Numbered from the stretch's first letter, positions 1 through 10,027 are shown. The stretch is DNA of 63,714 bases from an uncultured Acidobacteriia bacterium (GCA_903881085.1 CAIRSA010000162.1:1-63714); one strand, 5' to 3'. A program made the numbers and translations. The notes: generated from the letters alone by a model not told the origin.

Positions 1-1098
1 ATGCTCACCGCGCCGATGACGGGCAGTACCCAATTGGTGCTTACCGATCTGCGCAAATCGGGCGACATCGTGAAGCAGGGCGATGTTGTGGCGCAGTTTG
101 ACATCACCGATGAGACATTCCGACTGCGCGAAGCGGAAGCAGATCTGGCCGAGTCAGATCAATCGGTATTGCTGGTCCGCTTCGATGCTCTGGCGCGCGA
201 AGAGGAACTTAACTACGAACTGATCCGCGCTCGTGGAAATCTGAAGTTGTCTCAGATTGACATGGAGTCGAACTCTTTGCGTTCGGCGATCTCAGCCAAG
301 CAGTACGAGATCACACTGGAAAGCGCCAAGCATTTGCTGGCCAAGCTGGAACATGACTATCCAGACCGAAAGGCCTCGACGAAAGCCTCAGTAGCATTGC
401 AGGAAGCGGCGCGCGAGCGGTCGAAGATGCTCGCCGACACGGCGCGGCGAAACATTGAAGTGATGACATTGAAGGCCCCGTCCGATGGCTACATCAACGT
501 GGAACGCAACGCGAATACGAACTACTATTCCACGGGCGCGGTGGTGGCGCCCTACCAGATGGGCGACCAGGTGCGCGCTGGCATGGCCGTGGCGCAGATC
601 CCCGATCTAACCAACTGGGAAGTGGTGGCGCAGATCTCAGAGCAGGATCGCGGTCACCTCTCTGTATCCCAGCCGGCCGACATCAAAGTGGTTGCACTGC
701 CTGGCAAGAAGTTTCACGGAGCGATTGCCAGTCTTGGCGGCACGACGGGTCCGCCATGGGATCGCCGCGTGGAATGCAAGATGAATCTGCGCGACCCTTC
801 GCCCGACCTTCGGCCTGGCATGAGCGCGCGCATCGTGGTGACCATGGAGACGCTGAAGAATGCGCTATGGCTTCCCGCGCAGGCAGTGTTTGAACGCGAC
901 GGGCGCACATTTGTCTATGCGAAATCTGAAACCGGTTTTCTGGTGCGCGACGTGCAACTGGTGCGGCGCAGCGAGAGCCAGGTCGTCGTCAAAGGCGTGA
1001 AGGAAGGCGAGGAGATCGCATTGGCAAGCCCCGATCAAAAAGAGAAGAAGAAGAAAGACGGCGGACCGGAAAGCCCAACCAAGGCGGTGTCGAAATGA
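1..1098 (+). CDS. Efflux periplasmic adaptor (MacA/HlyD-like), 5' end cut
   Basis: Periplasmic adaptor that would link an inner-membrane exporter to an outer-membrane channel. The visible 365 residues start inside the first half of the lipoyl-like motif (residues 1-36, with GDIVKQGDVVAQFD). A helical hairpin rich in Ala, Glu and Arg follows (about 40-150), then the second lipoyl half (LKAPSDGYI, near 157), a beta-barrel and a Lys-rich tail. No signal peptide or membrane anchor is visible, so the ATG at base 1 is almost certainly internal and the gene begins upstream. The stop overlaps the permease start by 4 bp (ATGA), which fits a MacAB-type operon. The exact family member and substrate cannot be told. 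Confidence 0.85.
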   Translation: MLTAPMTGSTQLVLTDLRKSGDIVKQGDVVAQFDITDETFRLREAEADLAESDQSVLLVRFDALAREEELNYELIRARGNLKLSQIDMESNSLRSAISAKQYEITLESAKHLLAKLEHDYPDRKASTKASVALQEAARERSKMLADTARRNIEVMTLKAPSDGYINVERNANTNYYSTGAVVAPYQMGDQVRAGMAVAQIPDLTNWEVVAQISEQDRGHLSVSQPADIKVVALPGKKFHGAIASLGGTTGPPWDRRVECKMNLRDPSPDLRPGMSARIVVTMETLKNALWLPAQAVFERDGRTFVYAKSETGFLVRDVQLVRRSESQVVVKGVKEGEEIALASPDQKEKKKKDGGPESPTKAVSK

Positions 1099-2348
1099 GC
1101 GCAGTCCGCAGCCTGATGACTGATTTTCATGCCTCATTCAACAATCTGAAGGCGCAGAAGACGCGCACGCTGCTGACCGCGCTGGGCATTGTGTTTGGCG
1201 TAGGTTCGGTAATCGGAATGTTGTCGATCGGCGCGGGTGCGCGCGAACAGTCGCTGCAGTTTATCGAACGGTTGGGCGTGCGCAACATTTTAGTTGACTC
1301 GCGCACGGTGACAAGCAATGAAGAGTTGAAGGAGCGCCGCCGTCAGTCGCCCGGCCTGACCGAACGCGACGTGCGCATTCTGGAAGCCAATGTCGACGGG
1401 CTGGAAGTGCTGTCGCCACGCATGTTCCTGCATCCTGCGCGAGTGCTGCCTAAACCTACCGGTAGTGTGCCGGACATGTTCGGCGTGCGTGCCTCGTATG
1501 AGTTGATCCACAATTTGCACGTGAACGAAGGACGGTTTCTTACCGCTGGCGATGACGAGCAGTGCGCTTCGGTGTGCGTGCTAGGCCTCAACGCGAAGAT
1601 CAATCTCATCGGCTTCACCGGCGGTACTGGCAAATACGTGAAGGTGAATGACAACTGGCTGCGCGTGGTCGGCGTACTGGCTGAGCAGGTGGGCGAAAGC
1701 GGCAATGCCGGAGGCCGGGCCATCGACCGCAACAATTCCATTTTCATCCCGTTTAACACCTTCCGGTATCGTTTCTGGGATTCCAGCAGCCGCTTGAAAG
1801 ACGAGTTGGACGGCGTGGATCTGCGCCTGAAACAGGACGTCGACAGCGTCGCCGTTTCGAAGGTCGTCACGGCCATTCTGAATTCGACGCATCGCAACAC
1901 GGAAGATTTCGGCGTGACGATCCCCGCTGCATTGTTAGCCCAGCAGAAGCGGACGCAATCGATCTTCACTTACGTGATGGTGGCCATCGCCGCGATTTCA
2001 CTGCTCGTGGGAGGCATCGGCATCATGAATATCGTACTCGCCACGGTGATGGAACGCACCCGCGAGATCGGCGTCCGCCGCGCCCTGGGCGCACGCAAGG
2101 GCGACATTGTGCGGCAGTTCCTCACGGAGGCCGTGCTGATATCCATCGCCGGCGGCATCCTCGGCGTCGTCTTCGGCTTGTTTTTATCATGGGCGATCGC
2201 CCAGGCGGCCGAGTGGAAGACCATTGTGACAACCAGTTCGGTATTGGTAGCCTTTGGTGTCTCCGCCGCCGTGGGCGTTTTGTTCGGGATCTATCCCGCC
2301 TTTAAAGCTGCGAGCATCGATCCCATCGAAGCCTTACGCTACGAATAA
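1095..2348 (+). CDS. MacB/FtsX-type ABC transporter permease
   Basis: Inner-membrane permease subunit of a MacB-like ABC exporter (417 aa). It has one N-terminal membrane helix (about 22-43), a large periplasmic MacB_PCD-type domain (about 45-280), and three C-terminal helices (about 290-312, 340-365, 380-405). Between the C-terminal helices lies the FtsX-family stretch ERTREIGVRRALGARKGDI. There is no nucleotide-binding domain, so the ATPase must be a separate gene, probably upstream of the adaptor and outside the window. The start is coupled to the adaptor by an ATGA overlap. The 3' end overlaps the convergent PEP-CTERM-like gene by 15 bp. The exported substrate is unknown. Confidence 0.9.
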   Translation: MSAVRSLMTDFHASFNNLKAQKTRTLLTALGIVFGVGSVIGMLSIGAGAREQSLQFIERLGVRNILVDSRTVTSNEELKERRRQSPGLTERDVRILEANVDGLEVLSPRMFLHPARVLPKPTGSVPDMFGVRASYELIHNLHVNEGRFLTAGDDEQCASVCVLGLNAKINLIGFTGGTGKYVKVNDNWLRVVGVLAEQVGESGNAGGRAIDRNNSIFIPFNTFRYRFWDSSSRLKDELDGVDLRLKQDVDSVAVSKVVTAILNSTHRNTEDFGVTIPAALLAQQKRTQSIFTYVMVAIAAISLLVGGIGIMNIVLATVMERTREIGVRRALGARKGDIVRQFLTEAVLISIAGGILGVVFGLFLSWAIAQAAEWKTIVTTSSVLVAFGVSAAVGVLFGIYPAFKAASIDPIEALRYE

Positions 2349-2987
2349 CCGATTCCGCCAGTTCGCAGCCGCCAGCAGGATCACTAGGCCGGCCACGCCA
2401 GTGTGCGCTGGTTCAGGCACGCCAGAAGGAGCGACCGCCGGCGCACCGATCAGGCCGATGGCCGGTGTGCCACTGGGGTCATTCGAATTGACGAGTATCG
2501 AAGGCGTCAGCGCATTATCCAGCGTCACCGTCAGAAAGCTACCGTTGCCAGCCAGCATCGGAATCTCCGACAGTGTACTGTCGAGAATAGCGAAACTGAA
2601 GGCGTCCGGACTGCTAGGCCCGCCCACGGGCGGCGGCACGATATTCCCGAACGTCACGCTGAACATCAGTGATGCGCCAGGCGTGAAGGTCTGATAGAAC
2701 TCATTAAGGAAGCCTGAGGCCGCGTTCATACTAACCGCGGTCGAAAGGTCTCCAGAACAGTTGCCAAAGCAGTTTGGCAAGCCTGCTGGCGATCCGCCGC
2801 CGAAGGTGATCAGAGAAACTGTCACCGTGCTGCCCTGATCGCCGACCAATTGCAGATCGATCGAGAATGGACCGGCGACGTGGCCAATCAACGGAGTCGT
2901 ATTGAGAGAAACGTTGTAGGCCACCGTGGCCCGTGCGGCCGGGGCAAGGCAGGCCGCAAGCAGTGCGATGAGAATCTGTTTTTTCAT
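2334..2987 (-). CDS. PEP-CTERM-like exported protein
   Basis: Secreted protein of 217 aa. It has a signal peptide (MKKQILIALLAACLAPAARA) and a beta-rich middle with a short Cys pair (NCFGNC). The C-terminus resembles a PEP-CTERM sorting signal: VPEP, a hydrophobic stretch (about 195-210), then basic residues (NWRNR). Such signals are processed by an exosortase that would be encoded elsewhere. A strong Shine-Dalgarno (AGGAGGAG) precedes the ATG. The gene follows the beta-helix protein gene on the same strand by 21 bp, so the two are probably co-transcribed. The molecular function is unknown; such proteins are generally thought to be surface or exopolymer-associated. Confidence 0.75.
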   Translation of the reverse strand: MKKQILIALLAACLAPAARATVAYNVSLNTTPLIGHVAGPFSIDLQLVGDQGSTVTVSLITFGGGSPAGLPNCFGNCSGDLSTAVSMNAASGFLNEFYQTFTPGASLMFSVTFGNIVPPPVGGPSSPDAFSFAILDSTLSEIPMLAGNGSFLTVTLDNALTPSILVNSNDPSGTPAIGLIGAPAVAPSGVPEPAHTGVAGLVILLAAANWRNRLFVA

Positions 2988-3008
2988 GATGATTTAGTCT
3001 CCTCCTGG

Positions 3009-6000
3009 TTACCGGTTTGCTCCGGACAGCAGCCTGAGCGCGTATTGAATGGCCACATTCGTGGGATTTACGAACTCGGCATTGATATCGACAAATGCGC
3101 CTTGCGCCAAACCTGCCGGCAACTGAAGATAGGGGCTTGCCGGAGCCGCGCAACTGGTGGTACCCGCGGGCTGGAACAACGTCACGCCATTCGCCATGGA
3201 ATCAAATGCCAACGCGAGCGGAGCGCTCAACGCCGCGCCGTTGTTGGTGATGCGGATCGTCTGCAGATAGTGGCCGTTAGCCCGATTCAACCGGAATCCG
3301 CCACGCGTCACCGCAACCTGCGAGGTCACGTCGGAAGCGCAGTTGGGTGGCACGGTGATCGCCATACAGTTTGAGAACGAGGAAGTTGTGGTGAAGTTGC
3401 CCTTGTTCACTGTGGTCGCGGTAGCAAACATACCAGCCGGAAGTTGAACAGGCGCTGAGAAGCTAAAGTTCAAACCGTTCAATGTGGTTTTACCAAGATA
3501 GGTTTTGCCTTCGCCAAACCCCGAGGCATCGCATGCCGGGCTGGCAAAAATCTCGACCTCTATGGAGTTGAGCGCATCCGTCACAGAACCGGAAATCAAC
3601 GTTGTAGCTCCCGCACTCGACGCCGAAGTAATTGAAGGCGGCGTAAAAGGCGGATTCAGGTATTGAATGCCCAGACCGCCGTTATTGAAGATGGAGTTTG
3701 TGCGCAATTGCTGCGGACCATCCGACTTGATGCCTGCACCTGCATTGTTCCGAATGGTATTGCCTAGGACCAGATTGTAGCAACAGTGAATGTTAACGCC
3801 ATTGCCGCCATTGCCGAGCCCCGACGCTTCCGCTGTGTTTGTCCCAATGATATTTCCTTGCAAGGTGGATCCTGCACAGCAACTGTCAATCACTACGCCG
3901 TCGTTCGTATTGCCCGCGATGATGTTGGCTGCGGCGGCTGTGGTTCCACCAATGACTGGATTCCCTACGCCGCTGCCAAAAATACCATAGGCGTTGGGAA
4001 TGGCATAGGTTGCCGTTGCATCCAGGCCGATGATGTTTCCCTTAATCGCAGTACCGTCGAACCCGCCGCCAACACCTGCTCCGGCGTTGCCGGAAAGCTG
4101 ATTGCCCTGCCCCGCCGACTCGCCGCCGATTTGCGTCAGACTCGTATCGAAAGAAAGCTGCATTACGATGCCGTCACTCGCGTTGGGAAGAGCAGCCGTC
4201 CCCAGCTTGTTCGTACCGATTTTGTTCCCCTGAACAACTCCACCCTTTGAAGTACCGGCCAGAAACATGCCCTGCGCGCCCATGCCGCCAATTACGTTTC
4301 CAAGAAATTGATTCTGGCTGCCGTTTTCCTGCGTGATGCCAACCCCGGCATTTGCAATTGCCTTCATGCCTGTGGAGTCGATGCCAACATAGTTCCCCTG
4401 AATCAGATTGGAAAAGCCATTTACCAGGATGCCGCCCGCAAGCGGAAAACCATTAGCAGTTGTAGTCGCCGCGATTCCAGCCACCACATTGCGTGCGGCG
4501 GCCACAGCGCCTCCAATCGTGGACTGGCTGCCATAAACGACAATTCCCAGACCCTTGCTGGTCAGTACATTCGTACCATCGGTGCCAACGTAATTGCCTT
4601 GAATTAATGCCTGAGTAGGCCCAACGCTACCATCGAAAACACTGATCCCGTAACCCCGCCCAAGCAAATTGCCACCCGCCATGTCGAACAAGCCGAAGTT
4701 TTCCGTAGCGGAGATATCGACCAGATTTCCTTCGCCTGGGTTCGTCCCTCCAATCCTTACGCCCGTGGAATAGAAACTGCTGATTCCATCAGCAGCATGG
4801 ACCACCCGGTTGCCAATGACTTTGCCCCCTGTGCTGTAGTGCGCCAGGATGCCAAGTCCCGCTCCGTCCACCAGGTTGCCCAGCGCGGGGTTCGCATCGC
4901 CAACTGTGACATCCCCTTGAAACATGATGCCGTAGCCCGACTTTATCGGAACAGTTGTTCCAAGAACCTGGTTCTGCTGGACGACCGCATTGCTCAGCAC
5001 CGGCGTGGCGGGAACGCCGCCTTGCACTAACCGAATCCCGGTGAAGCAGCCTGCTATATGAAGGCCTTTTACAAGGCGTGCATTGATCGGATCGTTGGGC
5101 TGCGTTCCTGCACGGTTACCGCCCTGCATGTGAACTCCGATCGGATCGTAAATCGTTCCGCCGCCAAGCGCCGTGCAGTTGATCGTGACAAATCCACCGG
5201 CTGTCTGTGACCCGTCGATGGTCAGGGGAACATATGCGATCTCCGCGCCAGAGGTCAGGTTCACCGTGGACACGGCAAAGAGAATCGTGCCCGGCACGTT
5301 CAGACTATTCAAGTTCTGGATGGCCGAGCGGTACGTGCACCCGCCCACGGGGACGCCTTGTGAATTGGTTGGATAGGAATTGCAGACCAGATCATCATTC
5401 ACCGCGCCCACGTTCGGATCGCCCAAATCAAGGCTGCTTGTCACGGTAAATGTAACTCCACCGGTAGCGCGAATGATTTGCGGCGTAACCTTCGCGTCAA
5501 CAAACCCGGCGTATGTAATTCCTGGAACTCCGGCGAATTGCATCGGCACCAGCATCGCGTCGCCGGCAAGCGGCTCCGATGCGGCATCGGGCAGCGTCTT
5601 TACCGCCGCCGGCTTCCCATGTTCGCGGCCTGCTATTACTGCGCGGCGCGCCCCTTCATGAACAACGACATCGAACAATCCATCGCCGTCAACATCGGCG
5701 ACGCGGATCTGATCCGGCTGGCCGAAAGGCAACCGCACCATCTCCGGCTTCGCGCTCATTGCCCCGCTGGGATGACTGAACAGATACAGCATTCCGCCGC
5801 TCGCACCTGAGGTTGAAACCAGGATGTCGAGCACGCTATCGCGCCGGTTAACATCATCTACAGCGAGTGCCGTGAGTGGGCTCTCTAACTCGATTGGGCG
5901 GGGTTCGGCGAATGTTCCGCCGCCCTGGCTCTGCAGAAAATACATCACACTGGAACCGGTTGAGGCAACCACAAGATCGGCCAATCCATCGCCGTTAAAG

Positions 6001-6362
6001 TCGCCCGCTACGATGCGATTTGCAGGCGCCGGAAGCGGAATCGTCACCGGCGTTTCGTCAAACATCGACTCGTTCGAACCGCGATAGATTGCCAGCACGC
6101 TCTGCCCGGCCGCATCGTAGATTGCCGCCAGGTCTTGAATGTGATCGCCATTGAAGTCTCCGGCGGCTATACCCATCGGTTTCGCGGTGCCGGTCTGCAA
6201 AAGGTGTGCCGCATGCCCGCGATAGCGAAACGCCGGCGCCAGCACCTCCTTATAGCGAACTCCGTTCGATGCTGTTCTTTCCATGGCATGAGTAATTTTG
6301 TGCGGTGCGGCAGAGCTTGCGGCAACGGTTAATACGGTCAACAAGACACACTTCGAGCGCAT
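3009..6362 (-). CDS. Secreted FG-GAP and right-handed beta-helix protein
   Basis: Large exported protein (1117 aa) with an N-terminal signal peptide. Residues about 60-260 carry FG-GAP/VCBS-like repeats with Ca-binding-style DFNGD and DVDGDG motifs (AGDFNGDHIQDL, AGDFNGDGLADL, VADVDGDGLFDV). From about 330 to 870 there are many short repeats rich in G-N-x-I/V-G and Q-G-N, typical of a right-handed parallel beta-helix (NosD or pectate-lyase-like fold). The last 200 residues look like beta-sandwich domains. A strong GGAGGAA Shine-Dalgarno lies just before the ATG. It is probably a surface or extracellular adhesin or polysaccharide-binding protein. No catalytic residues were recognised. Confidence 0.75.
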   Translation of the reverse strand: MRSKCVLLTVLTVAASSAAPHKITHAMERTASNGVRYKEVLAPAFRYRGHAAHLLQTGTAKPMGIAAGDFNGDHIQDLAAIYDAAGQSVLAIYRGSNESMFDETPVTIPLPAPANRIVAGDFNGDGLADLVVASTGSSVMYFLQSQGGGTFAEPRPIELESPLTALAVDDVNRRDSVLDILVSTSGASGGMLYLFSHPSGAMSAKPEMVRLPFGQPDQIRVADVDGDGLFDVVVHEGARRAVIAGREHGKPAAVKTLPDAASEPLAGDAMLVPMQFAGVPGITYAGFVDAKVTPQIIRATGGVTFTVTSSLDLGDPNVGAVNDDLVCNSYPTNSQGVPVGGCTYRSAIQNLNSLNVPGTILFAVSTVNLTSGAEIAYVPLTIDGSQTAGGFVTINCTALGGGTIYDPIGVHMQGGNRAGTQPNDPINARLVKGLHIAGCFTGIRLVQGGVPATPVLSNAVVQQNQVLGTTVPIKSGYGIMFQGDVTVGDANPALGNLVDGAGLGILAHYSTGGKVIGNRVVHAADGISSFYSTGVRIGGTNPGEGNLVDISATENFGLFDMAGGNLLGRGYGISVFDGSVGPTQALIQGNYVGTDGTNVLTSKGLGIVVYGSQSTIGGAVAAARNVVAGIAATTTANGFPLAGGILVNGFSNLIQGNYVGIDSTGMKAIANAGVGITQENGSQNQFLGNVIGGMGAQGMFLAGTSKGGVVQGNKIGTNKLGTAALPNASDGIVMQLSFDTSLTQIGGESAGQGNQLSGNAGAGVGGGFDGTAIKGNIIGLDATATYAIPNAYGIFGSGVGNPVIGGTTAAAANIIAGNTNDGVVIDSCCAGSTLQGNIIGTNTAEASGLGNGGNGVNIHCCYNLVLGNTIRNNAGAGIKSDGPQQLRTNSIFNNGGLGIQYLNPPFTPPSITSASSAGATTLISGSVTDALNSIEVEIFASPACDASGFGEGKTYLGKTTLNGLNFSFSAPVQLPAGMFATATTVNKGNFTTTSSFSNCMAITVPPNCASDVTSQVAVTRGGFRLNRANGHYLQTIRITNNGAALSAPLALAFDSMANGVTLFQPAGTTSCAAPASPYLQLPAGLAQGAFVDINAEFVNPTNVAIQYALRLLSGANR

Positions 6363-6509
6363 ATGTTTCCTCCGGATAATGGACAGGCCTCCGCAACCAC
6401 GGCGGGAGACCGATTCAGATGGTTTTCAATGTATGACTACGAGACCAAATGGCCTATGGATTTGTGGCAGAGGACAATTATTTTGCGTCAACGCTACGAT
6501 AGAGAGAAC

Positions 6510-7871
6510 ATGTCACTCTCCCGCCGCCAGTTTCTTTTCGCCTCATCCGCCGCAGCCATGCAACCCATTGTCCGCCGGCTACCCAACATTGTTTTCATCC
6601 TGCTGGACGATGCAGGCTGGGGTGACTTCGGCTGCTACGGCCAGAAACTGATCAAGACCCCTCACATCGATAAGGTTGCTAGCGAAGGCACCCGCTTCAC
6701 GGACTGCTATGCGGGCGGAGTCGTCTGCGCGCCGTCGCGATCCGTATTGATGACCGGCCTACACACCGGCCACACACCGGTACGCGCCAACGCCGGCACC
6801 TATCCGATTCGCGCCACCGACGTTACCGTAGCAAAGGTGCTGCAAAATGCGGGCTACTCCACCGGCGGCTTCGGCAAGTGGGGACTGGGCGATGCCCGCT
6901 CCGAAGGCGTACCGGAAAAACATGGCTTCGACGAGTTCTTCGGCTACCTGCATCAGGTGCACGCCCATAGTTACTATCCGGATTTTCTTTGGGACAACGG
7001 CAAGAAGTTCCCGCTGGTGGGCAACAAGAATGGCGACGGCACACAATATTCCGCCGACGTGATTGCCGACAAATCGCTGGCCTTCCTGGAAACACATACC
7101 GGAAAGCCCTTCTTCCTCTATGCCTGCACCACACTGCCTCATGCGAAGTTTGAACCGCCGGACTTGGCGCCGTACGAGAAGATGCCGTGGACCGAAGGCC
7201 AGAAAGCCTATGCCGCAATGATGACGCGCGCCGATGCCTACGTGGGCCGCATTATGAATGCACTGCGCGATCATAAACTGGATAACGAGACGGTCGTTTT
7301 TATCTCCAGCGATAATGGCGCGCCGAAGGGCGGAGGCGAGGACAAAGGCTTCGACCTTTTCCGCAGCAACGCCCATTTGCGCGGCGAAAAGGGGCAGTTA
7401 TACGAAGGTGGCATCCGCGATCCGATGATCGTGCGTTGGCCGGGCCGGGTGAAAGCGGGTGCAGTGAGCGATTACCCGTGGTATTTTGCCGACATCATGC
7501 CGACCTTTGCAGAGATCGCCAGAACGGCACCCCCAAAGGGAATCGATGGTGTCTCCATCCTGCAATTGCTGCTTGGCGGTGCGGCGCCAAAACGCGAATT
7601 CCTCTACTGGGAAGCAAATGCGTGGAATGCGAAATCGCAGAAACTGTTGCCGGAACGGCTGGGTCAGGCCGTGCGGACGGGCGACTGGAAGGCGATCCGC
7701 AGCAAGCCGGGCGCGCCGTTGGAGCTTTATAATCTGCGCAAGGATCCAAGCGAAGCCACCGACGTGGCCGCCGCCAACCCGGCTGTCATCGCACGAATCG
7801 AAGCTTATCTGAAGACGGCGCGGACCGAACCGCGTCCCCATGACGTGGGCATCATGGATTTTGTCAGGTAG
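6510..7871 (+). CDS. Sulfatase (arylsulfatase family), Tat-like signal
   Basis: Type I sulfatase that would hydrolyse sulfate esters, probably on sulfated polysaccharides in the periplasm. I chose the ATG at 6510 (453 aa), preceded by GAGAG, because it gives an N-terminus with twin Arg (SRRQF) followed by a hydrophobic stretch. The reading frame is open 49 codons further upstream without signal-like sequence. Key motifs: metal-binding LLDDAGWGD (Asp33, Asp34), the formylglycine motif C-A-P-S-R with Cys73, and a downstream SSDNGAP metal-site motif. The Cys type can be matured by FGE or anSME; neither gene is in the window. It is transcribed divergently from the beta-helix gene, with 147 bp between starts. 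Confidence 0.9.
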   Translation: MSLSRRQFLFASSAAAMQPIVRRLPNIVFILLDDAGWGDFGCYGQKLIKTPHIDKVASEGTRFTDCYAGGVVCAPSRSVLMTGLHTGHTPVRANAGTYPIRATDVTVAKVLQNAGYSTGGFGKWGLGDARSEGVPEKHGFDEFFGYLHQVHAHSYYPDFLWDNGKKFPLVGNKNGDGTQYSADVIADKSLAFLETHTGKPFFLYACTTLPHAKFEPPDLAPYEKMPWTEGQKAYAAMMTRADAYVGRIMNALRDHKLDNETVVFISSDNGAPKGGGEDKGFDLFRSNAHLRGEKGQLYEGGIRDPMIVRWPGRVKAGAVSDYPWYFADIMPTFAEIARTAPPKGIDGVSILQLLLGGAAPKREFLYWEANAWNAKSQKLLPERLGQAVRTGDWKAIRSKPGAPLELYNLRKDPSEATDVAAANPAVIARIEAYLKTARTEPRPHDVGIMDFVR

Positions 7872-7941
7872 GGCCTTTTGTTCCCGAACGTAAGGGAATC
7901 AGCCTAGTATCGTTCCGCTGTACTCTAGACGATCCTAGTGT

Positions 7942-8589
7942 ATGAGAAATTCCGTTCTATTCTTTCTGATTGGGATCGCAAGCACGGCGCTGATCTCAGC
8001 CCAGACTTGCACGTCCATTCCCGGAGGCGCCACCCCCGACGGCGTAGTCTCCGCAACAGCCAACTTCAGTGTTGGTGAGGGGTCCGTCTCCGTAGCCGTG
8101 ACGAACCTTCTAGTGAATCCGCTCAGCGTCGGTCAACTGCTCAGCGGCGTTCAATTTACACTGACGAGCGGCGTCACCACTGGTTCGTTAAGTTCCAGTT
8201 CCGCGCTGGTTCGCAACGTGAAGAAGGCTGGTGCATATACCGATCTTGTAGCGGGTGCAACCGGCTGGGCGCTGGACAATACCAGCGGCTTTCTGCTTTG
8301 CGCGCTGTGCAATGACTTTGGCGCCATCGGTCCGAAGCGTCTGCTGATCGGCGACCCGAATCCGTCCACTGGCACTTACAACGGAGCCAACGCATCCATC
8401 GCCGGCAACAAACCGCACAACCCCTTTACCGCAGGCACGGCGTACTTTGTCATCACTGTGCCCGATGCTGTGGCTGGGGACACAGTGAGCTCCGTCACCT
8501 TTTTCTTCGGCACCGCTGGCGGCGCATCGGGCGTTCCCGGCGTCGGCGTGGCAGTCGGCGGTTCTTGCGGTCGCGGTCCAAAGCAATAA
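7942..8589 (+). CDS. Secreted protein of unknown function
   Basis: Exported protein of 215 aa with a clear signal peptide (MRNSVLFFLIGIASTALISAQ, then TCTS). The mature part is rich in Ser, Thr, Gly and Val, as in beta-sandwich proteins. It has a Cys pair in LLCALCNDFG and a Gly/Val-rich C-terminus ending in SCGRGPKQ. In composition it resembles the PEP-CTERM-like protein at the left of the window but lacks the PEP motif and the C-terminal membrane anchor, so it is probably released. It stands between the sulfatase and the Gfo/Idh/MocA gene on the same strand with gaps of about 70 bp. No family assigned. Confidence 0.65.
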   Translation: MRNSVLFFLIGIASTALISAQTCTSIPGGATPDGVVSATANFSVGEGSVSVAVTNLLVNPLSVGQLLSGVQFTLTSGVTTGSLSSSSALVRNVKKAGAYTDLVAGATGWALDNTSGFLLCALCNDFGAIGPKRLLIGDPNPSTGTYNGANASIAGNKPHNPFTAGTAYFVITVPDAVAGDTVSSVTFFFGTAGGASGVPGVGVAVGGSCGRGPKQ

Positions 8590-8662
8590 CCCTTCCAGCG
8601 GCGATACCCTACTCGAAGTGCATCGCCGCTGTTATGCTCATAAGTAGCAGGAGTAATATCAT

Positions 8663-9985
8663 ATGAGCATTCCTATCTCCCGCCGCGACCTCATTGCCGC
8701 GACGGCTATCAGTTACCAGCGCATCCTCGGCGCAAATAATAGAATTCAAATGGGCTTCATCGGCGTCGGCAATCGCGGCGATCAGGTTCACGACGGTTTC
8801 CTCGAACACGGAGATTCCGTAACCACAGCGGTGTGCGATCTTCGCGATGACTACATGGACTTCGCGGTAAAGAAATCGCGCGCCACACCCACCAAATTCA
8901 AGGACTATCACAAGCTGCTTGCAAGCAAAGACGTGGACGCGGTGGCCATCGCCACGCCCGACCACTGGCACGCGTTGATGATGATCGACGCATGCAACGC
9001 CGGCAAAGACGTCTACGTTGAAAAGCCGCTTTCACTCACAGTGTGGGAAGGCCGCAAGATGGTGGAAGCCGCCGAGCGCACCAAACGCGTTACGCAGGTG
9101 GGCATCCATCGCCGCTCCGGCAAGTTTCTGAAAGAGGCGGTCGACTTTGTACAGGGCGGCGGCCTCGGCAAGGTGACCGTGGCCAAAGGCTTCCACGTGC
9201 AGAACGAATGGCCCAACGGGCTGGGCAAAGCGCCCGACGGTCCGCCGCCCTCGGAAGCAGAGTGGGACCAGTGGCTCGGGCCCGCACCCAAGGTTCCCTA
9301 TAATCGCAACCGGACTTACTACAATTTCCGCTGGTTCTATAACTACTCAGGCGGGCAGATTACGAACTTCGGCGTCCATTACATGGATATGATGCGCTGG
9401 CTGCTGGGCAAAGAATCGCCACGCGCCGTGACCGCGATGGGCGGCACCTATGCCATTCACGATGGCCGCGAAATTCCCGATACCTGCGAAGTGCTGTGGG
9501 ACTTTGACGACGTTCTGATGGTCTTCAGCCAGTACAATGCCAACGGCGCTACGCCCACCGGCAAGCCGGCTGAAATGGAGATCCGCGGCACCAAAGGAAC
9601 CATGTACTTGAACGGCACCAGTTGGGAAGTGGTTCCGGAAAAGTACACCGAGACCTTATTCGGCGCCCGCACGCCGCTCGACAGGGTCACGGAAAAATCG
9701 TACAATCCGTCCAAGAAGGCGACCATTCAGCCCAAGCTGGTGAAGGGCAGCGCCGATACGGCCTTCCACGCGCGAAATTTCCTGGACTGCGTAAAGTCGC
9801 GCGCCAAGTGCAACTGCGACATCCTGACCGGCCATATTTCCACTTCGAATACACTGATCGCAAACATTGCTCTTAAAACCAAGAGTCACCTGCAGTGGGA
9901 CGGCAAGGCCGAGAAGTTCACCAACAACGAGGCAGCGAACAAGTGGCTGCAGTATAAATATAGAGCGCCTTACAAGCTAGGCTAG
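8663..9985 (+). CDS. Gfo/Idh/MocA family oxidoreductase, Tat-type leader
   Basis: NAD(P)-dependent sugar or inositol-type oxidoreductase (440 aa). The N-terminus has twin Arg (SRRDL, residues 6-10) followed by a mildly hydrophobic stretch, so export by Tat is likely, as in many secreted members of this family in Acidobacteria and Planctomycetes. A Rossmann motif G-x-G-x-x-G is at about 32-40 (FIGVGNRGD). The family E-K-P motif is at 120-122. The C-terminal alpha/beta domain has GGQITNFGVHYMDMMRW, carrying the conserved His near the substrate site. GGAG precedes the ATG. A strong hairpin follows the stop. The substrate cannot be deduced. Proximity to the sulfatase suggests carbohydrate breakdown, but this is inference. 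Confidence 0.88.
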   Translation: MSIPISRRDLIAATAISYQRILGANNRIQMGFIGVGNRGDQVHDGFLEHGDSVTTAVCDLRDDYMDFAVKKSRATPTKFKDYHKLLASKDVDAVAIATPDHWHALMMIDACNAGKDVYVEKPLSLTVWEGRKMVEAAERTKRVTQVGIHRRSGKFLKEAVDFVQGGGLGKVTVAKGFHVQNEWPNGLGKAPDGPPPSEAEWDQWLGPAPKVPYNRNRTYYNFRWFYNYSGGQITNFGVHYMDMMRWLLGKESPRAVTAMGGTYAIHDGREIPDTCEVLWDFDDVLMVFSQYNANGATPTGKPAEMEIRGTKGTMYLNGTSWEVVPEKYTETLFGARTPLDRVTEKSYNPSKKATIQPKLVKGSADTAFHARNFLDCVKSRAKCNCDILTGHISTSNTLIANIALKTKSHLQWDGKAEKFTNNEAANKWLQYKYRAPYKLG

Positions 9986-10027
9986 CCACTGCGCAGATGC
10001 GCATTTAGAATCAACCATTTACACCTG

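Noticed and set aside
1..3. ATG at base 1 as true start of the adaptor
   Set aside because: The protein would lack signal peptide and the first strand of the lipoyl fold; the gene is cut by the window.
3690..5030. Repetitive pattern that might be taken for a DNA repeat array or CRISPR
   Set aside because: The periodicity is at protein level (beta-helix coils) with diverged DNA; no constant repeat and spacer units.
6363..6509. 49-codon N-terminal extension of the sulfatase
   Set aside because: It would bury the Tat-like leader that begins at 6510 and shows no conserved sequence.
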